Positions 16,038 through 24,996 of a DNA stretch of 64,000 bases are shown one piece after another. Location of the stretch: contig NZ_JAPWKB010000014.1 in assembly GCF_028283785.1 (NCBI RefSeq), positions 248,001 to 312,000 of the forward strand, read 5' to 3'. The number at the start of each line of letters is the position of its first letter. Position 1 is the stretch's first letter. The position numbers and the translations under genes were made by a program. The notes below the pieces were generated by a model. The model saw nothing but the letters and a program-made list of their open reading frames with translations. It was not told the origin of the DNA and ran no database searches. This DNA comes from Paraburkholderia sp. (lineage in GTDB: Bacteria; Pseudomonadota; Gammaproteobacteria; Burkholderiales; Burkholderiaceae).

Positions 16038-16904
16038 ATGCCAATGAACTCACCGAATACGTCGATGTCACCGGCGGCCGCCGAGGCCGCTTTCATCAAC
16101 CGTTCAGGCGCCGATGCGCGCTTGACTGTCGCCGGACTCAATCACGGTTTCGAAACCGATGACGGCGTTCAGACCACACTCTTCGCGGGCCTCAATTTCA
16201 ACGTCCGTGCAGGCGAAATCGTGTCCATCGTCGGACGCAGCGGTGCGGGCAAGAGCACGCTGTTCAACCTGATTTCAGGCTTGCTGAGTCCGCAGTCGGG
16301 ACGCATCGAAGTGGGCCGTCGCGCGGATGGCAGCGCGGGGCGCATCGCGTACATGCTGCAGAAAGACCTGTTGATGCCGTGGCGTTCGGTGCTGCAAAAC
16401 GCGCTGCTCGGCATCGAGTTGTATCGCAAGGTGACACGTGCGGATATCGCGCGCGCCAAAGACATGCTGGCGCGTTACGGGCTGACGTCGGTGATCGATG
16501 CGTATCCGCATTCGCTGTCGGGCGGCATGCGTCAGCGGGTCGCGCTGACGCGCACGCTGCTGGTCGATCCGACGCTGGTGCTGCTCGACGAACCCTTCTC
16601 CGCGCTCGATTACGAAACCCGTCTCGCACTCGAAGACGACGTGATGTCGTTGCGCGAAGCGACCGGCACCAGCGTCGTGCTCGTCACGCACGATATCGAG
16701 GAAGCGATCGCGATGAGCGACCGCGTGATTCTGCTCGGCGGACGTCCCGCACGCATTGAAGATTCCGTCGATGTTCAACTGACCACGCAAGGTCCGCGCA
16801 CGGCGGTGTCGTCGCGCGAAGCACCTGAATTCCGCACCTTGCACAAGCGCATCTGGGGCGGTCTGCGCAGCAACAATATCGATCACGCAGGAGCGACGAC
16901 ATGA
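16038..16904 (+). CDS. ABC transporter ATP-binding protein (NitT/TauT/SsuB family)
   Basis: ATPase that powers the adjacent importer. Walker A GRSGAGKST, Q-loop MLQKDLLMPW, ABC signature LSGGMRQRVALTR, Walker B VLLDEPFSALD and H-loop VTHDIEEA are all intact in 288 residues, typical of SsuB/TauB-type ATPases. Two in-frame ATGs (16038 and 16044) are possible starts, neither with a strong ribosome site; a GTG at 15984 would add Arg/Cys-rich residues. Its stop overlaps the permease start (ATGA). The amidase genes in the operon suggest the imported solute is an amide or related nitrogen compound. Confidence 0.9.
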   Translation: MPMNSPNTSMSPAAAEAAFINRSGADARLTVAGLNHGFETDDGVQTTLFAGLNFNVRAGEIVSIVGRSGAGKSTLFNLISGLLSPQSGRIEVGRRADGSAGRIAYMLQKDLLMPWRSVLQNALLGIELYRKVTRADIARAKDMLARYGLTSVIDAYPHSLSGGMRQRVALTRTLLVDPTLVLLDEPFSALDYETRLALEDDVMSLREATGTSVVLVTHDIEEAIAMSDRVILLGGRPARIEDSVDVQLTTQGPRTAVSSREAPEFRTLHKRIWGGLRSNNIDHAGATT

Positions 16905-17722
16905 GCGACATCGCTGCAGTTCAGACAGGCGTGACGCGTCGGCGTCCACGCGCAAAACGGATCAAGGCGCTCGGCGCGACCGGCGGCGCCGTCACGCTGA
17001 TCATGGTGGCGCTCGTCGTGTTGTGGCAGGTGTCGGCGGGGCGCGGCTGGATCAACGGCCAGCTGTTCGGCTCGCCGCTCGGCATCTACAAGTCGGCGGT
17101 GATCGGCTTGACGCAAGGCACGCTGGTTTCCGACACGTTGACCACCTTGTATGAAACCGTGCTTGGGCTCGTGATCGGCAGCGGACTCGGCATCGCGCTC
17201 GGTTTGCTGCTGTGGTTCGTGCCGCGCGTATCGGGCGTCACCGAAGGCTTCGCCGTGATCCTGAACAGCATTCCGAAGATCGCGCTCGGACCGCTGATCG
17301 TGATCTGGTTCGGCTCGGACATGACGTCGAAAGTGTGGCTCGCGGGTATCTCGACGTTCGCGGTCGCGATGATCTCGTCGTGTGCGGCAGCGCGTGAAGT
17401 CGATCGCGATCTGCTGAACCTGTTCCTGTCGTTCAAGGCGAAGCCCGCCATGATCTTTCGCAAGCTGATCGTGCCCGGTGCATTGCCGTGGATCTTCTCG
17501 ACACTGCGCGTGAATATCGGCTTTGCGCTGATCGGCGCGGTGGTGGGTGAATACATTGCGTCGCAAGCGGGTCTCGGCCACGAAGTGTTCGTTGCCGGCT
17601 CGCTGTTCGATCTCAATACCGTCTGGCTCGGCATCATCATTCTGACGTTGATGGCGACGCTGCTCTCCTGGATTGTTCAACTCGCGGAAAACCGGATCAT
17701 TTCATGGAAAACAAAACGATGA
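16901..17722 (+). CDS. ABC transporter permease (SsuC/TauC type)
   Basis: 273-residue inner-membrane permease with six hydrophobic segments. The BPD_transp_1 domain covers ~85-265; the coupling helix region is in SCAAAREVDRDLLNLFLSFKAKPAMIFRKLIVPGALPWIF, matching the EAA loop of SsuC-like proteins. It overlaps the ATPase gene by four bases and the binding-protein gene by four bases (ATGA at 17719). One permease gene implies a homodimeric channel. Confidence 0.9.
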   Translation: MSDIAAVQTGVTRRRPRAKRIKALGATGGAVTLIMVALVVLWQVSAGRGWINGQLFGSPLGIYKSAVIGLTQGTLVSDTLTTLYETVLGLVIGSGLGIALGLLLWFVPRVSGVTEGFAVILNSIPKIALGPLIVIWFGSDMTSKVWLAGISTFAVAMISSCAAAREVDRDLLNLFLSFKAKPAMIFRKLIVPGALPWIFSTLRVNIGFALIGAVVGEYIASQAGLGHEVFVAGSLFDLNTVWLGIIILTLMATLLSWIVQLAENRIISWKTKR

Positions 17723-18735
17723 AGCCGTCTGTCATGTCGCTGAAGAAAAAGTCGTCCGGCAAACTGGTTGCCACCCGTCTGGTTCAGGCGCTTGCCGCCG
17801 GCGCATTGCTCGCGTCGGTGGCGACGCAATCCGCGCAGGCCGCGGAAAAAGTCGTCGTGTATCAGGCGTTCCAGTCGATCCAGTATTTGCCGCTGTACGT
17901 CGCAATCGATAAAGGTTTCTTCGCCCAAAACGGCCTCGACGTGCAGAAAGTGACGGCGGGTAGCGGCGCGCAAGGCGTGGCTGCAGTGATCGGCGGTCAC
18001 GCGGATTTCTCGCTGCAAGATCCGATGACGGCCGTGCTCGCGAACCTGAAGGGCGCGACGCTCGTCAACGTCGCGAACGTGGTGGCGGGCGTGCCGGTGT
18101 GGATCCTGACGCCGCCGGATTCGGGCCTCAAAGGTCCGTCCGATCTCGCGGGCAAATCGGTGTCGGCCGCGTTGCCGCCTTCCACCAGCACGTATCTGCT
18201 GCAACGCCTGATCAAGGAACAGAAGATCTCCAACGTGAACCTGAATACGGTGCAGATCGGCACGGAACTCGCGCCGGTTTCGGCAGGTCGCGCGGTCGCG
18301 GCGGCGCTTTACGAGCCGCAGGTGGATCAGGGCATCGCGTCGGGCTACAAGATTCTCTACGCGTTCCCGAAGGCTTATCCGGGCGGCTACATGTTCTCCG
18401 CGATCGACACGCTCGCCGCCACGATCAAGACGAAGCCGCAAATGGTTTCGGCCTTCGTGAAGTCGATCGCGCAAGCGGAAGCGTTGATCCAGTCGTCGCC
18501 GGAAACCGCCAAGGCGATTGCGGTAACGGAGTTTCCGACGCTCGATAAGAAAGTCGTCGAAACGGCGGTCGATCGTCTGATCGATCAGAAGATCTATGCA
18601 TCGACGCCCGACATTTCCGAGCAGGCGTTCCGCAACGCGCTGGATTTGCAGGAGTACATCGGCAATATCAAGCCGGGCACGGTGACGTATGAAAGCACCG
18701 TCGACAACTCGTTTGCGAAGGCGCTCGTGAAATGA
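17719..18735 (+). CDS. ABC transporter substrate-binding protein (NMT1/SsuA-like)
   Basis: Periplasmic binding protein, 338 residues. The signal peptide has a basic start (KKKSSGK), hydrophobic core ALAAGALLASVAT and probable cleavage after AQA. The mature part shows the SsuA/TauA fold: VVYQAFQSIQYLPLYVAIDKGFF, AAVIGGHADFSLQDP, and DLAGKSVSAA. The ATG at 17719 overlaps the permease stop and fits the coupled pattern of the operon; an ATG at 17704 in the same frame is possible. It overlaps the amidase gene (ATGA at 18732). Solute probably an amide-like compound. Confidence 0.88.
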   Translation: MKPSVMSLKKKSSGKLVATRLVQALAAGALLASVATQSAQAAEKVVVYQAFQSIQYLPLYVAIDKGFFAQNGLDVQKVTAGSGAQGVAAVIGGHADFSLQDPMTAVLANLKGATLVNVANVVAGVPVWILTPPDSGLKGPSDLAGKSVSAALPPSTSTYLLQRLIKEQKISNVNLNTVQIGTELAPVSAGRAVAAALYEPQVDQGIASGYKILYAFPKAYPGGYMFSAIDTLAATIKTKPQMVSAFVKSIAQAEALIQSSPETAKAIAVTEFPTLDKKVVETAVDRLIDQKIYASTPDISEQAFRNALDLQEYIGNIKPGTVTYESTVDNSFAKALVK

Positions 18736-20012
18736 CGGAACCCGCCGCTTCTTTCGTGGCCGGGCTGATCGCAAGCCGTGGCGACGATGCATCGAGCCGC
18801 GCGCGGCTCGATGCATCGCAGGCTCGCGCTGCAGCGTGCGAGTCGTGGCTGAAGGCATTCGTGCACCGTCCTCAGACTTATGAAACCGGCGCGGTTGCAG
18901 ATAAACCGCTCGCGGGTTTGCCGTTCGGCGTGAAGGACCTGATGGCGACGCACGATATGCCGACCACCTACGGTTCGCCGATCTACGCAGATTACCGGCC
19001 CACGGAAGATGCGTGGATCGTCGAACGGATCCGGCATTACGGCGGCATCGTTTTCGGCAAGACGGTGACGACCGAATTCGCATGGCGCGAGCCTGGACCC
19101 ACGGTCAATCCGTGGAACCGGCTGCATACGCCGGGCGGCTCGTCGAGCGGCTCGGCGGCGTCGGTCGGCGCGGGCATCGTGCCGGTTGCGGTCGGTACGC
19201 AGACGGTCGGCTCGGTGATTCGTCCGGCTGCGTTTTGCGGTGTGGTCGGCTACAAGCCGAGCTATGGCAAGTTGGCGACCACGGGCGTGCATCCGCTTGC
19301 GCCGTCGCTGGATCACGTCGGCTTTTTCGCGCAGTCGGTCGATCTCGCGGCGCTGTGTCATGCGCTATTCGTCGATGCAAAGCCCGAAGCGATCGCGTCC
19401 ACGCAGGCCTGGTCGAATTACTTCGGTGCGAAGCGTCCGCGCAAACTCGGCGTGGTTCGCACGCCGTTCTGGGATCGCGTGACGGACGACCAGAAAGACA
19501 ATTTCGAAGCGACGCTCGCGCAACTCGAAGCCGATGGCGTCACGCTGATCGACCTCGATCCGCTCGACGCATTGCCCGGCATGATCGACGCGTTGCATAC
19601 GATTTTGCAGGTCGAAGCGGATCGCGTGATCGGTCCGGCGGCGGCGCAGCATCCGGACAAGATCAGCCGGCATATGGCGGTATTGACCGCGGCTGGCCGT
19701 GAGATGGCGCCGGGCAAATACGACGACGCCATCGCGTTGCAGACGCGGCTTCGCAGCGCGTTCGGCGAGATGCTCGAAGGCTGCGAGGCGATCGTGACGG
19801 TGCCGGCCACGGGCGGCGCGCCAGAAGGCTTGCTCGATACCGGCGACGCGACGTTCTGCGCGCCGTGGAGCTTCCTTGGCGTACCGGCAGTGACCGTGCC
19901 GTCGGGCAAATCGAAGAATGGCATGCCGTTGGGTTTTCAGGTGATCGGTCGACACGGCGACGATTTGCCGGTACTGCAAACCGCTGCATGGATCGAGCAC
20001 GTATTGAAGTAG
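18732..20012 (+). CDS. Amidase signature family hydrolase
   Basis: Cytoplasmic amidase of 426 residues. The Ser-cisSer-Lys triad is visible as Lys in LPFGVKDLMATHDMPTTYGSP and the serines in TPGGSSSGSAASVGAGIVPVAVGTQTVGSVIRPAAFCGVVGYKP. It shares the operon and four-base overlap with the ABC importer, so it probably hydrolyses the imported solute. The early coding sequence contains a 34-bp perfect palindrome (18785-18818), which may form a strong mRNA hairpin just inside the gene. Specific substrate unknown. Confidence 0.88.
   Translation: MTEPAASFVAGLIASRGDDASSRARLDASQARAAACESWLKAFVHRPQTYETGAVADKPLAGLPFGVKDLMATHDMPTTYGSPIYADYRPTEDAWIVERIRHYGGIVFGKTVTTEFAWREPGPTVNPWNRLHTPGGSSSGSAASVGAGIVPVAVGTQTVGSVIRPAAFCGVVGYKPSYGKLATTGVHPLAPSLDHVGFFAQSVDLAALCHALFVDAKPEAIASTQAWSNYFGAKRPRKLGVVRTPFWDRVTDDQKDNFEATLAQLEADGVTLIDLDPLDALPGMIDALHTILQVEADRVIGPAAAQHPDKISRHMAVLTAAGREMAPGKYDDAIALQTRLRSAFGEMLEGCEAIVTVPATGGAPEGLLDTGDATFCAPWSFLGVPAVTVPSGKSKNGMPLGFQVIGRHGDDLPVLQTAAWIEHVLK
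18785..18818. repeat. 34-bp perfect palindrome within amidase codons 18-29
   Basis: CGATGCATCGAGCCGCG followed directly by its exact reverse complement. The arms encode Asp-Asp-Ala-Ser-Ser-Arg-Ala-Arg-Leu-Asp-Ala-Ser. Such a 17-bp loop-free symmetry in coding DNA is uncommon; on RNA it would form a stable stem 53 bases after the start codon. Confidence 0.85.
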
Positions 20013-20022
20013 GGAGCAGTCA

Positions 20023-20703
20023 TTGGCGAAGTTCTATCGGACCGCGCAGCAATACGTGCTCAGCACGCTGAGAGCGGAAATCCTGCAAGGGCTGTATCCG
20101 GCCAACACGCATCTGCGTCAGGAAGAGGTCGCGCGACGGCTGAATGTCAGCACGACGCCGGTGCGCGAGGCATTCCGCGACCTGCGGGCCGAAGGACTGG
20201 TATCGATCGATCCCAACAAAGGTGTGGTCACGCGCGGCCTGACACTGGCCGACGTGACCGGCATCTATGAATTGCGGATGATGCTCGAACCGCTGCTCGC
20301 GCAGCGCGCGTGCACGGAAATCACGGCGGCGGAACTGGCCGCCGCGAAGGCCACGCATGATGCGATGGTCGCGACCGCATCGCCGGAAGAGTGGTCGCTG
20401 ATGAACGAGACCTTCCACGAGCACCTCGTCGGAAGTCAGGCACAGACGCGGCTGTTCGATCTGTCCGAATCGCTGTCGCATGCAGCGCGTCCGTACGTGA
20501 GTCTGTCGATGCATGTGAATCAGGAAATCATGGCGTCGAACAATCGCGAACACGCGGCGTTGCTGGCCGCCTACCAGGCGCGTGACGCCGACGCCGTGTA
20601 CGCGCAGACGCGCAGTCACCTCGAAAACACCCGCGACGCCGTGGTCGAATACGTGGACCAATGGCTCGTCGATGAATCGCTGCGTCGGATGAAATCCGGC
20701 TGA
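20023..20703 (+). CDS. GntR-family regulator (FCD domain)
   Basis: 226-residue regulator. Winged helix residues ~8-75 (QEEVARRLNVSTTPVREAFRDLRAEGLVSIDPNKGVVTRGL); FCD domain ~80-215 with IYELRMMLEPLLAQRA, NETFHEHLVGSQ and REHAALLAAYQARD. The start is TTG at 20023, preceded by GGGAGCAG as ribosome site, 10 bases after the amidase stop. It sits between the two amidase genes and probably senses the amide or its product. Operator candidates lie at 15923-15939. Confidence 0.86.
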   Translation: MAKFYRTAQQYVLSTLRAEILQGLYPANTHLRQEEVARRLNVSTTPVREAFRDLRAEGLVSIDPNKGVVTRGLTLADVTGIYELRMMLEPLLAQRACTEITAAELAAAKATHDAMVATASPEEWSLMNETFHEHLVGSQAQTRLFDLSESLSHAARPYVSLSMHVNQEIMASNNREHAALLAAYQARDADAVYAQTRSHLENTRDAVVEYVDQWLVDESLRRMKSG

Positions 20704-20712
20704 CGCGGCCGC

Positions 20713-22227
20713 ATGAACGCCACGATGAACGATTCCGCACTGAACACCTTGTCCGCCGTCGATGCACGGCGGCTGATCGCGAGCCGCCAGGTTTCGCCGG
20801 TCGAGTTGATGGACGCCTGTCTCGCGCAGATCGCCGCGATCAATCCCGCCGTCAACGCATTGGCCGCGACCCGTTTCGACCAGGCGCGCAGCGATGCGCG
20901 CGCGGCGGAGCAGGCGGTGATGCGCGGCGACGCGTTGGGTCTGTTGCACGGCTTGCCGCTCGGCGTGAAAGATCTGGAGGAAACCGCGGGTTTGCTGACG
21001 ACCTACGGCTCGCCGATGTTCCGCGCGAACGTGCCGTCGCAGGACAATGCGCTGGTCGCGAGATTGCGTGGGGCGGGCGCGATTCTGACCGCAAAAACCA
21101 ATACGCCGGAAATGGGCGCGGGCGCGAACACGCGCAATGCGGTGTGGGGCGCAACCGGCAATCCGTTCGATCCGGCCTTGAATGCGGGCGGGTCGTCGGG
21201 CGGCTCGGCTGTCGCGCTCGCCACCGATATGCTGCCGCTTTGCACCGGTTCGGACACCGGCGGCTCGTTGCGGATTCCTGCGGCTTACTGCGGCGTGGTC
21301 GGGTTCCGGCCTTCGCCTGGACTCGTGCCCGGCGATACGCGCTGGCTCGGCTGGTCGCCGCTGATCGTGTCCGGCCCGATGGGCCGCAGCGTCGCCGATA
21401 CGCGCTTGCAACTCGCGGCGATGGTCGGCTTGCACGGCGACGAGCCGCTTGGTGTCGAGTGCGATTTCCGCACGATTTTGCGCGCGCGCGACGTCGATCT
21501 GAGCACGTTGCGGATCGGCTTCACCGAAGACTTCGGCGTATGCGATGTGTCGAACGACGTGCGCGAGACGTTTCGCGCGAAGATGGCGTCGCTATCGCGT
21601 TTCGTGCGCGTGTGCGAGCCGGTCGCATTCGATCTCGGCGACGTGGACCGTTGTTTCGACGTGATGCGCGCGCAGAGTTTTATCGCTGGATTCAAGGACA
21701 TTTACGAGCGCGATCCGACCTTGCTGGGCGCGAATACGCGGACCAACTACGAGATGGGTCTCGCGATGTCGATGGGCGATGCGGTGTGGGCGCACGCCGA
21801 ACAGACGCGGATTTTCCGGCGTTTTCAGGCAGCGTATGCGCACTACGATCTGATCGTGTCGCCGACCTGTTCGGTGTCGCCGTTTCCGTGGCAACAGCTT
21901 TATCTCGCGGAAATGGATGGACGTCCGCTCGAAAATTACTATCGCTGGCTGGGTTTGACGTATGTGGTGAGCTTGCTGACGAATCCGGCGCTGTCGTTGC
22001 CGTGCGGCGTCGATCATGCGGGCATGCCGTTCGGCATTCAACTGGTTGGACCGTTCCGTGGCGACCGTCGCGTGCTGGACATCGCACAAGCGCTTGAAAG
22101 CGCGTTCAGCGACGACGACGCGATGCGTCGTCCGGTGCCGGATCTGGGTGCGCTTCGCAATCAGGAGGCGATGTTGAAGGCGATCGTGACGGAGCCTGCG
22201 GATGCGGGGTTGGCGCGGGGTGGGTAG
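20713..22227 (+). CDS. Amidase signature family hydrolase (second)
   Basis: 504-residue amidase. Catalytic Lys in LPLGVKDLEETAGLLTTYGSP and Ser-cisSer pair in NAGGSSGGSAVALATDMLPLCTGSDTGGSLRIPAAYCGVVGFRP. It is only distantly similar to the amidase at 18732 and belongs to a separate, longer branch. It starts nine bases after the GntR stop and is last in the operon. A second amidase suggests two-step breakdown or two related amide substrates. Confidence 0.88.
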   Translation: MNATMNDSALNTLSAVDARRLIASRQVSPVELMDACLAQIAAINPAVNALAATRFDQARSDARAAEQAVMRGDALGLLHGLPLGVKDLEETAGLLTTYGSPMFRANVPSQDNALVARLRGAGAILTAKTNTPEMGAGANTRNAVWGATGNPFDPALNAGGSSGGSAVALATDMLPLCTGSDTGGSLRIPAAYCGVVGFRPSPGLVPGDTRWLGWSPLIVSGPMGRSVADTRLQLAAMVGLHGDEPLGVECDFRTILRARDVDLSTLRIGFTEDFGVCDVSNDVRETFRAKMASLSRFVRVCEPVAFDLGDVDRCFDVMRAQSFIAGFKDIYERDPTLLGANTRTNYEMGLAMSMGDAVWAHAEQTRIFRRFQAAYAHYDLIVSPTCSVSPFPWQQLYLAEMDGRPLENYYRWLGLTYVVSLLTNPALSLPCGVDHAGMPFGIQLVGPFRGDRRVLDIAQALESAFSDDDAMRRPVPDLGALRNQEAMLKAIVTEPADAGLARGG

Positions 22228-22241
22228 GGCGCTGTATTCCC

Positions 22242-22294
22242 CGATTACAAGCTATCGCCTGTAAATTTCAGATACAGCCTTTAGCCTGTAATCG
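22242..22294. terminator. Large hairpin between convergent amidase and MHS transporter genes
   Basis: Outer stem CGATTACAAGCTA / TAGCCTGTAATCG (13 positions, one mismatch) encloses an inner CTGTA/TACAG stem at 22259-22277. No T-tract follows. Probably a bidirectional transcription barrier between convergent genes. Confidence 0.45.
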
Positions 22295-22322
22295 TACCCA
22301 TCGCCGAACAGCGCCGCCTCGC

Positions 22323-23612
22323 TTACGTCAACTCCCGGCCGCCCGTTTCTTCGAGCATCGTCACCGCGATCAGCGACACGATCACGCAGCCGATCATGTA
22401 CCACGCGGGCGCCATCGTATTGCCCGTCACGCGGATCAGCCACGCGACGACCAGCTGCGCCGTTCCGCCGAAGACCGACACCGCCACCGCATACGCGCTC
22501 GCCAGATAACCCGCGCGCACGTGCTTCGGGAAATTCTCCGGCATCATCGCGTAAGCCGGTGCCGAACCCATCGTGTAGAAAATCATCAGCAATACGATCA
22601 GGCTGACGACGACCGGCAGCACCGGAAACTGGTTCATCAGCCAGAACGCCGGATACAGCAGCGCGATCAGCATCACGCGACCGATGATCGTCAGTGGCTT
22701 GCGACGCTGCATCCGGTCGGACAGCGCGCCCCAGACCGGACACAAGGTCAGCGACACCGCCGCCGCGCCGATCGACACCAGCATCGAGAGTTTCGGCGAC
22801 AGCTTCAGATACTGGATCGAGTAAGTCGGGATGTAGTACATCAGCACGTAAGTCGCGACCGTCATGCCCATGATCGCGAACACGGTCAAAAACCATTTGC
22901 GTACGAGCACCGGTTCGATCGCCGGGCGTTCGGTTTTCGCGGCCGGCGCTTCCTCGACAATATGACGGCGCAGATAGACGCCCACCGGCATGATCAGCAC
23001 GCCTGCCAGAAACGGCACGCGCCATCCCCAGTCGAGCAGTTGCCCGCTCGTCAGGTGGTAGTTCAGCAGCGCGGCCATGCCCGAACCGAGCAACGCCGCC
23101 GCGCCCTGGCTCGCGAGTTGCCAGCTTGCGCGGAAGCCGCGTCCTTTCGCCGAACCGGTTTCGAGCAAGGTCGCGGTGGCCGCACCGAATTCGCCGCCTT
23201 GCGCGAAGCCTTGCAAAAGACGCGCGAACACGATCAGGACCGGCGCCGCAACGCCGATCGTCGCGTAGGTCGGCGCGAGGCCGATCAGCGCGGAGCCGAG
23301 CGCCATCAGCATGATCGTCAGCGTGAGCGCGGCGCGTCGTCCGCGACGGTCCGCATAGTGACCGAGGATAAAGCCACCCACCGGCCGCGCAACGAAACCG
23401 ATCGCAAACGCCGACAGCGCCAGCAAGGTCGACACGACCGGATCGTGCGACGGGAAAAACAGCTTCGCGATGGTCAACGCGAAAAAGCTGTACACGGTGA
23501 AGTCGAAGAACTCCAGCAGATTGCCGATCACGGCGGCAACCACGATCCTCGCTTGCGAGGCGGGGGTGGAAGCCGTCATCGAAACGGGCTTCGCAATGGG
23601 CTTGGCTGACAT
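22323..23612 (-). CDS. MFS transporter, MHS type
   Basis: 429-residue proton symporter with ~12 membrane segments. MHS signatures: NLLEFFDFTVYSFFALTIAKLFF, GHYADRRGRRAAL and RLLQGFAQGGEFGAATATLLE. Members take up organic acids and some amide conjugates. It is divergent from nothing but heads a minus-strand run after the M20 amidohydrolase gene (79-base gap), so the two may be co-transcribed: uptake then hydrolysis of an N-acyl or hippurate-like compound. Confidence 0.87.
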   Translation of the reverse strand: MSAKPIAKPVSMTASTPASQARIVVAAVIGNLLEFFDFTVYSFFALTIAKLFFPSHDPVVSTLLALSAFAIGFVARPVGGFILGHYADRRGRRAALTLTIMLMALGSALIGLAPTYATIGVAAPVLIVFARLLQGFAQGGEFGAATATLLETGSAKGRGFRASWQLASQGAAALLGSGMAALLNYHLTSGQLLDWGWRVPFLAGVLIMPVGVYLRRHIVEEAPAAKTERPAIEPVLVRKWFLTVFAIMGMTVATYVLMYYIPTYSIQYLKLSPKLSMLVSIGAAAVSLTLCPVWGALSDRMQRRKPLTIIGRVMLIALLYPAFWLMNQFPVLPVVVSLIVLLMIFYTMGSAPAYAMMPENFPKHVRAGYLASAYAVAVSVFGGTAQLVVAWLIRVTGNTMAPAWYMIGCVIVSLIAVTMLEETGGRELT

Positions 23613-23691
23613 GGTGAATCCCTTGTGCGCGGTTTTAGCGAGTTTTCCGCGTGTTTTATTGATGATGTTGCCGGTGGGCGCGCGACGCGCT

Positions 23692-24885
23692 TCAGCCGTT
23701 GTTCAGGCCCAGAAACCGCTCGACCAGGCGCGTCCAGTACGCCGCGCCGACGGTCAGGTTGTCGTCGTTGAAGTCGTACGACGCGTTGTGCAGCATCGGT
23801 GCGCCTTCGCCGTTGCCGAGCCGCAGGAAACAGCCGGGCTTCTGCTGCAGGTAGTACGCGAAATCTTCACTGCCGGCGATCGGCCCGAAGTTGTCGACCA
23901 CACGTTCGTCACCGACCAGTTCGCGCGCCACTTCCAGCGCCAGCGTCGTTTCCTGCACGGAATTGACGACCACCGGATAGCCCGGCACGTAGTCGATTTC
24001 GATGCGCGCGCCGTGTGCATCCGCATGGGCCTGCGCGAGCGCGCGGATGCGCTGTTCGAGCAGCTTGCGCACGTCGGCGTCGAACGAACGCACGCTGATC
24101 TGCAGACGCGCTTTCTCGGGGATCACGTTTGCCGCGTGGCCGGCGTTGAACGCGCCGACGGTCACCACGGCCGTGTGCATCGGATCGACGCTGCGCGACA
24201 CGACCGTCTGCAACGCGGTCACGAGCGCCGCGCCGATCACCACCGGATCGACCGCGAGGTGAGGGCGGGCTGCGTGACCGCCGCGACCGTGAATCGTCAG
24301 ATCGACCGTATCGCAGGCGGCCATGAACGCGCCGCTGCGGAACATGAACGTGCCGGTCGGATAGCCGGGGTGATTGTGCAGACCGAAGATCGCTTCGCAC
24401 GGAAAGCGCTCGAACAGCCCGTCTTCGATCATCCGTTTCGCGCCGCTGTCCGCGCCGATTTCCTCGGCGGGCTGAAACACCAGATGCACGGTGCCGTCGA
24501 AGCGCCGCGTGCGCGCAAGGTGACGCGCCGCGCCCAGCACCATCGTGGTGTGGCCGTCGTGGCCGCAGGCGTGCATCAGACCCGGCTCGGTGCTCGCATA
24601 CGGCAGGCCGGTCGCCTCGTTGATCGGCAACGCGTCCATGTCGGCGCGCACCGCGACCGCGCGAGTGCCGCTGCCCGCTGTCAAGCTCGCCACCATGCCG
24701 GTGCCACCGAGTCCGCGCGTCACCGTGTAGCCCCAGCTTTCGAGACGCATCGCGACGAAATCGGACGTCTTGAACTCCTGATACGCGAGTTCCGGATGCT
24801 GGTGCAGATGATGGCGGATGCCGCTCAATTCTTCGCGGAGATCCTGAGTGTCGTCGAGGGAACAGAAATCCTGAGTGGCTGTCAT
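23692..24885 (-). CDS. M20-family amidohydrolase (hippurate hydrolase-like)
   Basis: Metallopeptidase-fold hydrolase of 397 residues acting on N-acyl amino acids. Visible motifs are HHLHQHPELAYQEFKTS, ADMDALPINE, MHACGHDGHTTMVLGAA (metal ligands), FQPAEEIGADSGAKRM (catalytic Glu-Glu), the lid-domain HGRGGHAARPH and the C-terminal GSEDFAYY. The start at 24885 (MTATQDF) follows the family; 16 extra residues upstream in frame lack similarity. It is divergent from a LysR gene with inverted-repeat sites between. Substrate class inferred from family. Confidence 0.9.
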   Translation of the reverse strand: MTATQDFCSLDDTQDLREELSGIRHHLHQHPELAYQEFKTSDFVAMRLESWGYTVTRGLGGTGMVASLTAGSGTRAVAVRADMDALPINEATGLPYASTEPGLMHACGHDGHTTMVLGAARHLARTRRFDGTVHLVFQPAEEIGADSGAKRMIEDGLFERFPCEAIFGLHNHPGYPTGTFMFRSGAFMAACDTVDLTIHGRGGHAARPHLAVDPVVIGAALVTALQTVVSRSVDPMHTAVVTVGAFNAGHAANVIPEKARLQISVRSFDADVRKLLEQRIRALAQAHADAHGARIEIDYVPGYPVVVNSVQETTLALEVARELVGDERVVDNFGPIAGSEDFAYYLQQKPGCFLRLGNGEGAPMLHNASYDFNDDNLTVGAAYWTRLVERFLGLNNG

Positions 24886-24936
24886 GGTCGGACGTGCGGG
24901 AGAGTGAGGTAAGCGCTCAGTATTTCGCCGCAATAA

Positions 24937-24977
24937 AGGTCGATCAATGACGTTTCCAGGTCGATAATGTTGACCTG
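24937..24977. promoter_or_regulatory. LysR-type control sites between M20 hydrolase and LysR genes
   Basis: Inverted repeat CAGGTC-N9-GACCTG at 24957-24977 and a direct repeat of AGGTCGAT at ~24937 and 24958, 21-22 bases apart. Spacing and position in the divergent gap suit LysR regulatory and activation sites. Confidence 0.5.
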
Positions 24978-24996
24978 AATGTCAACAGAGGCCGCC

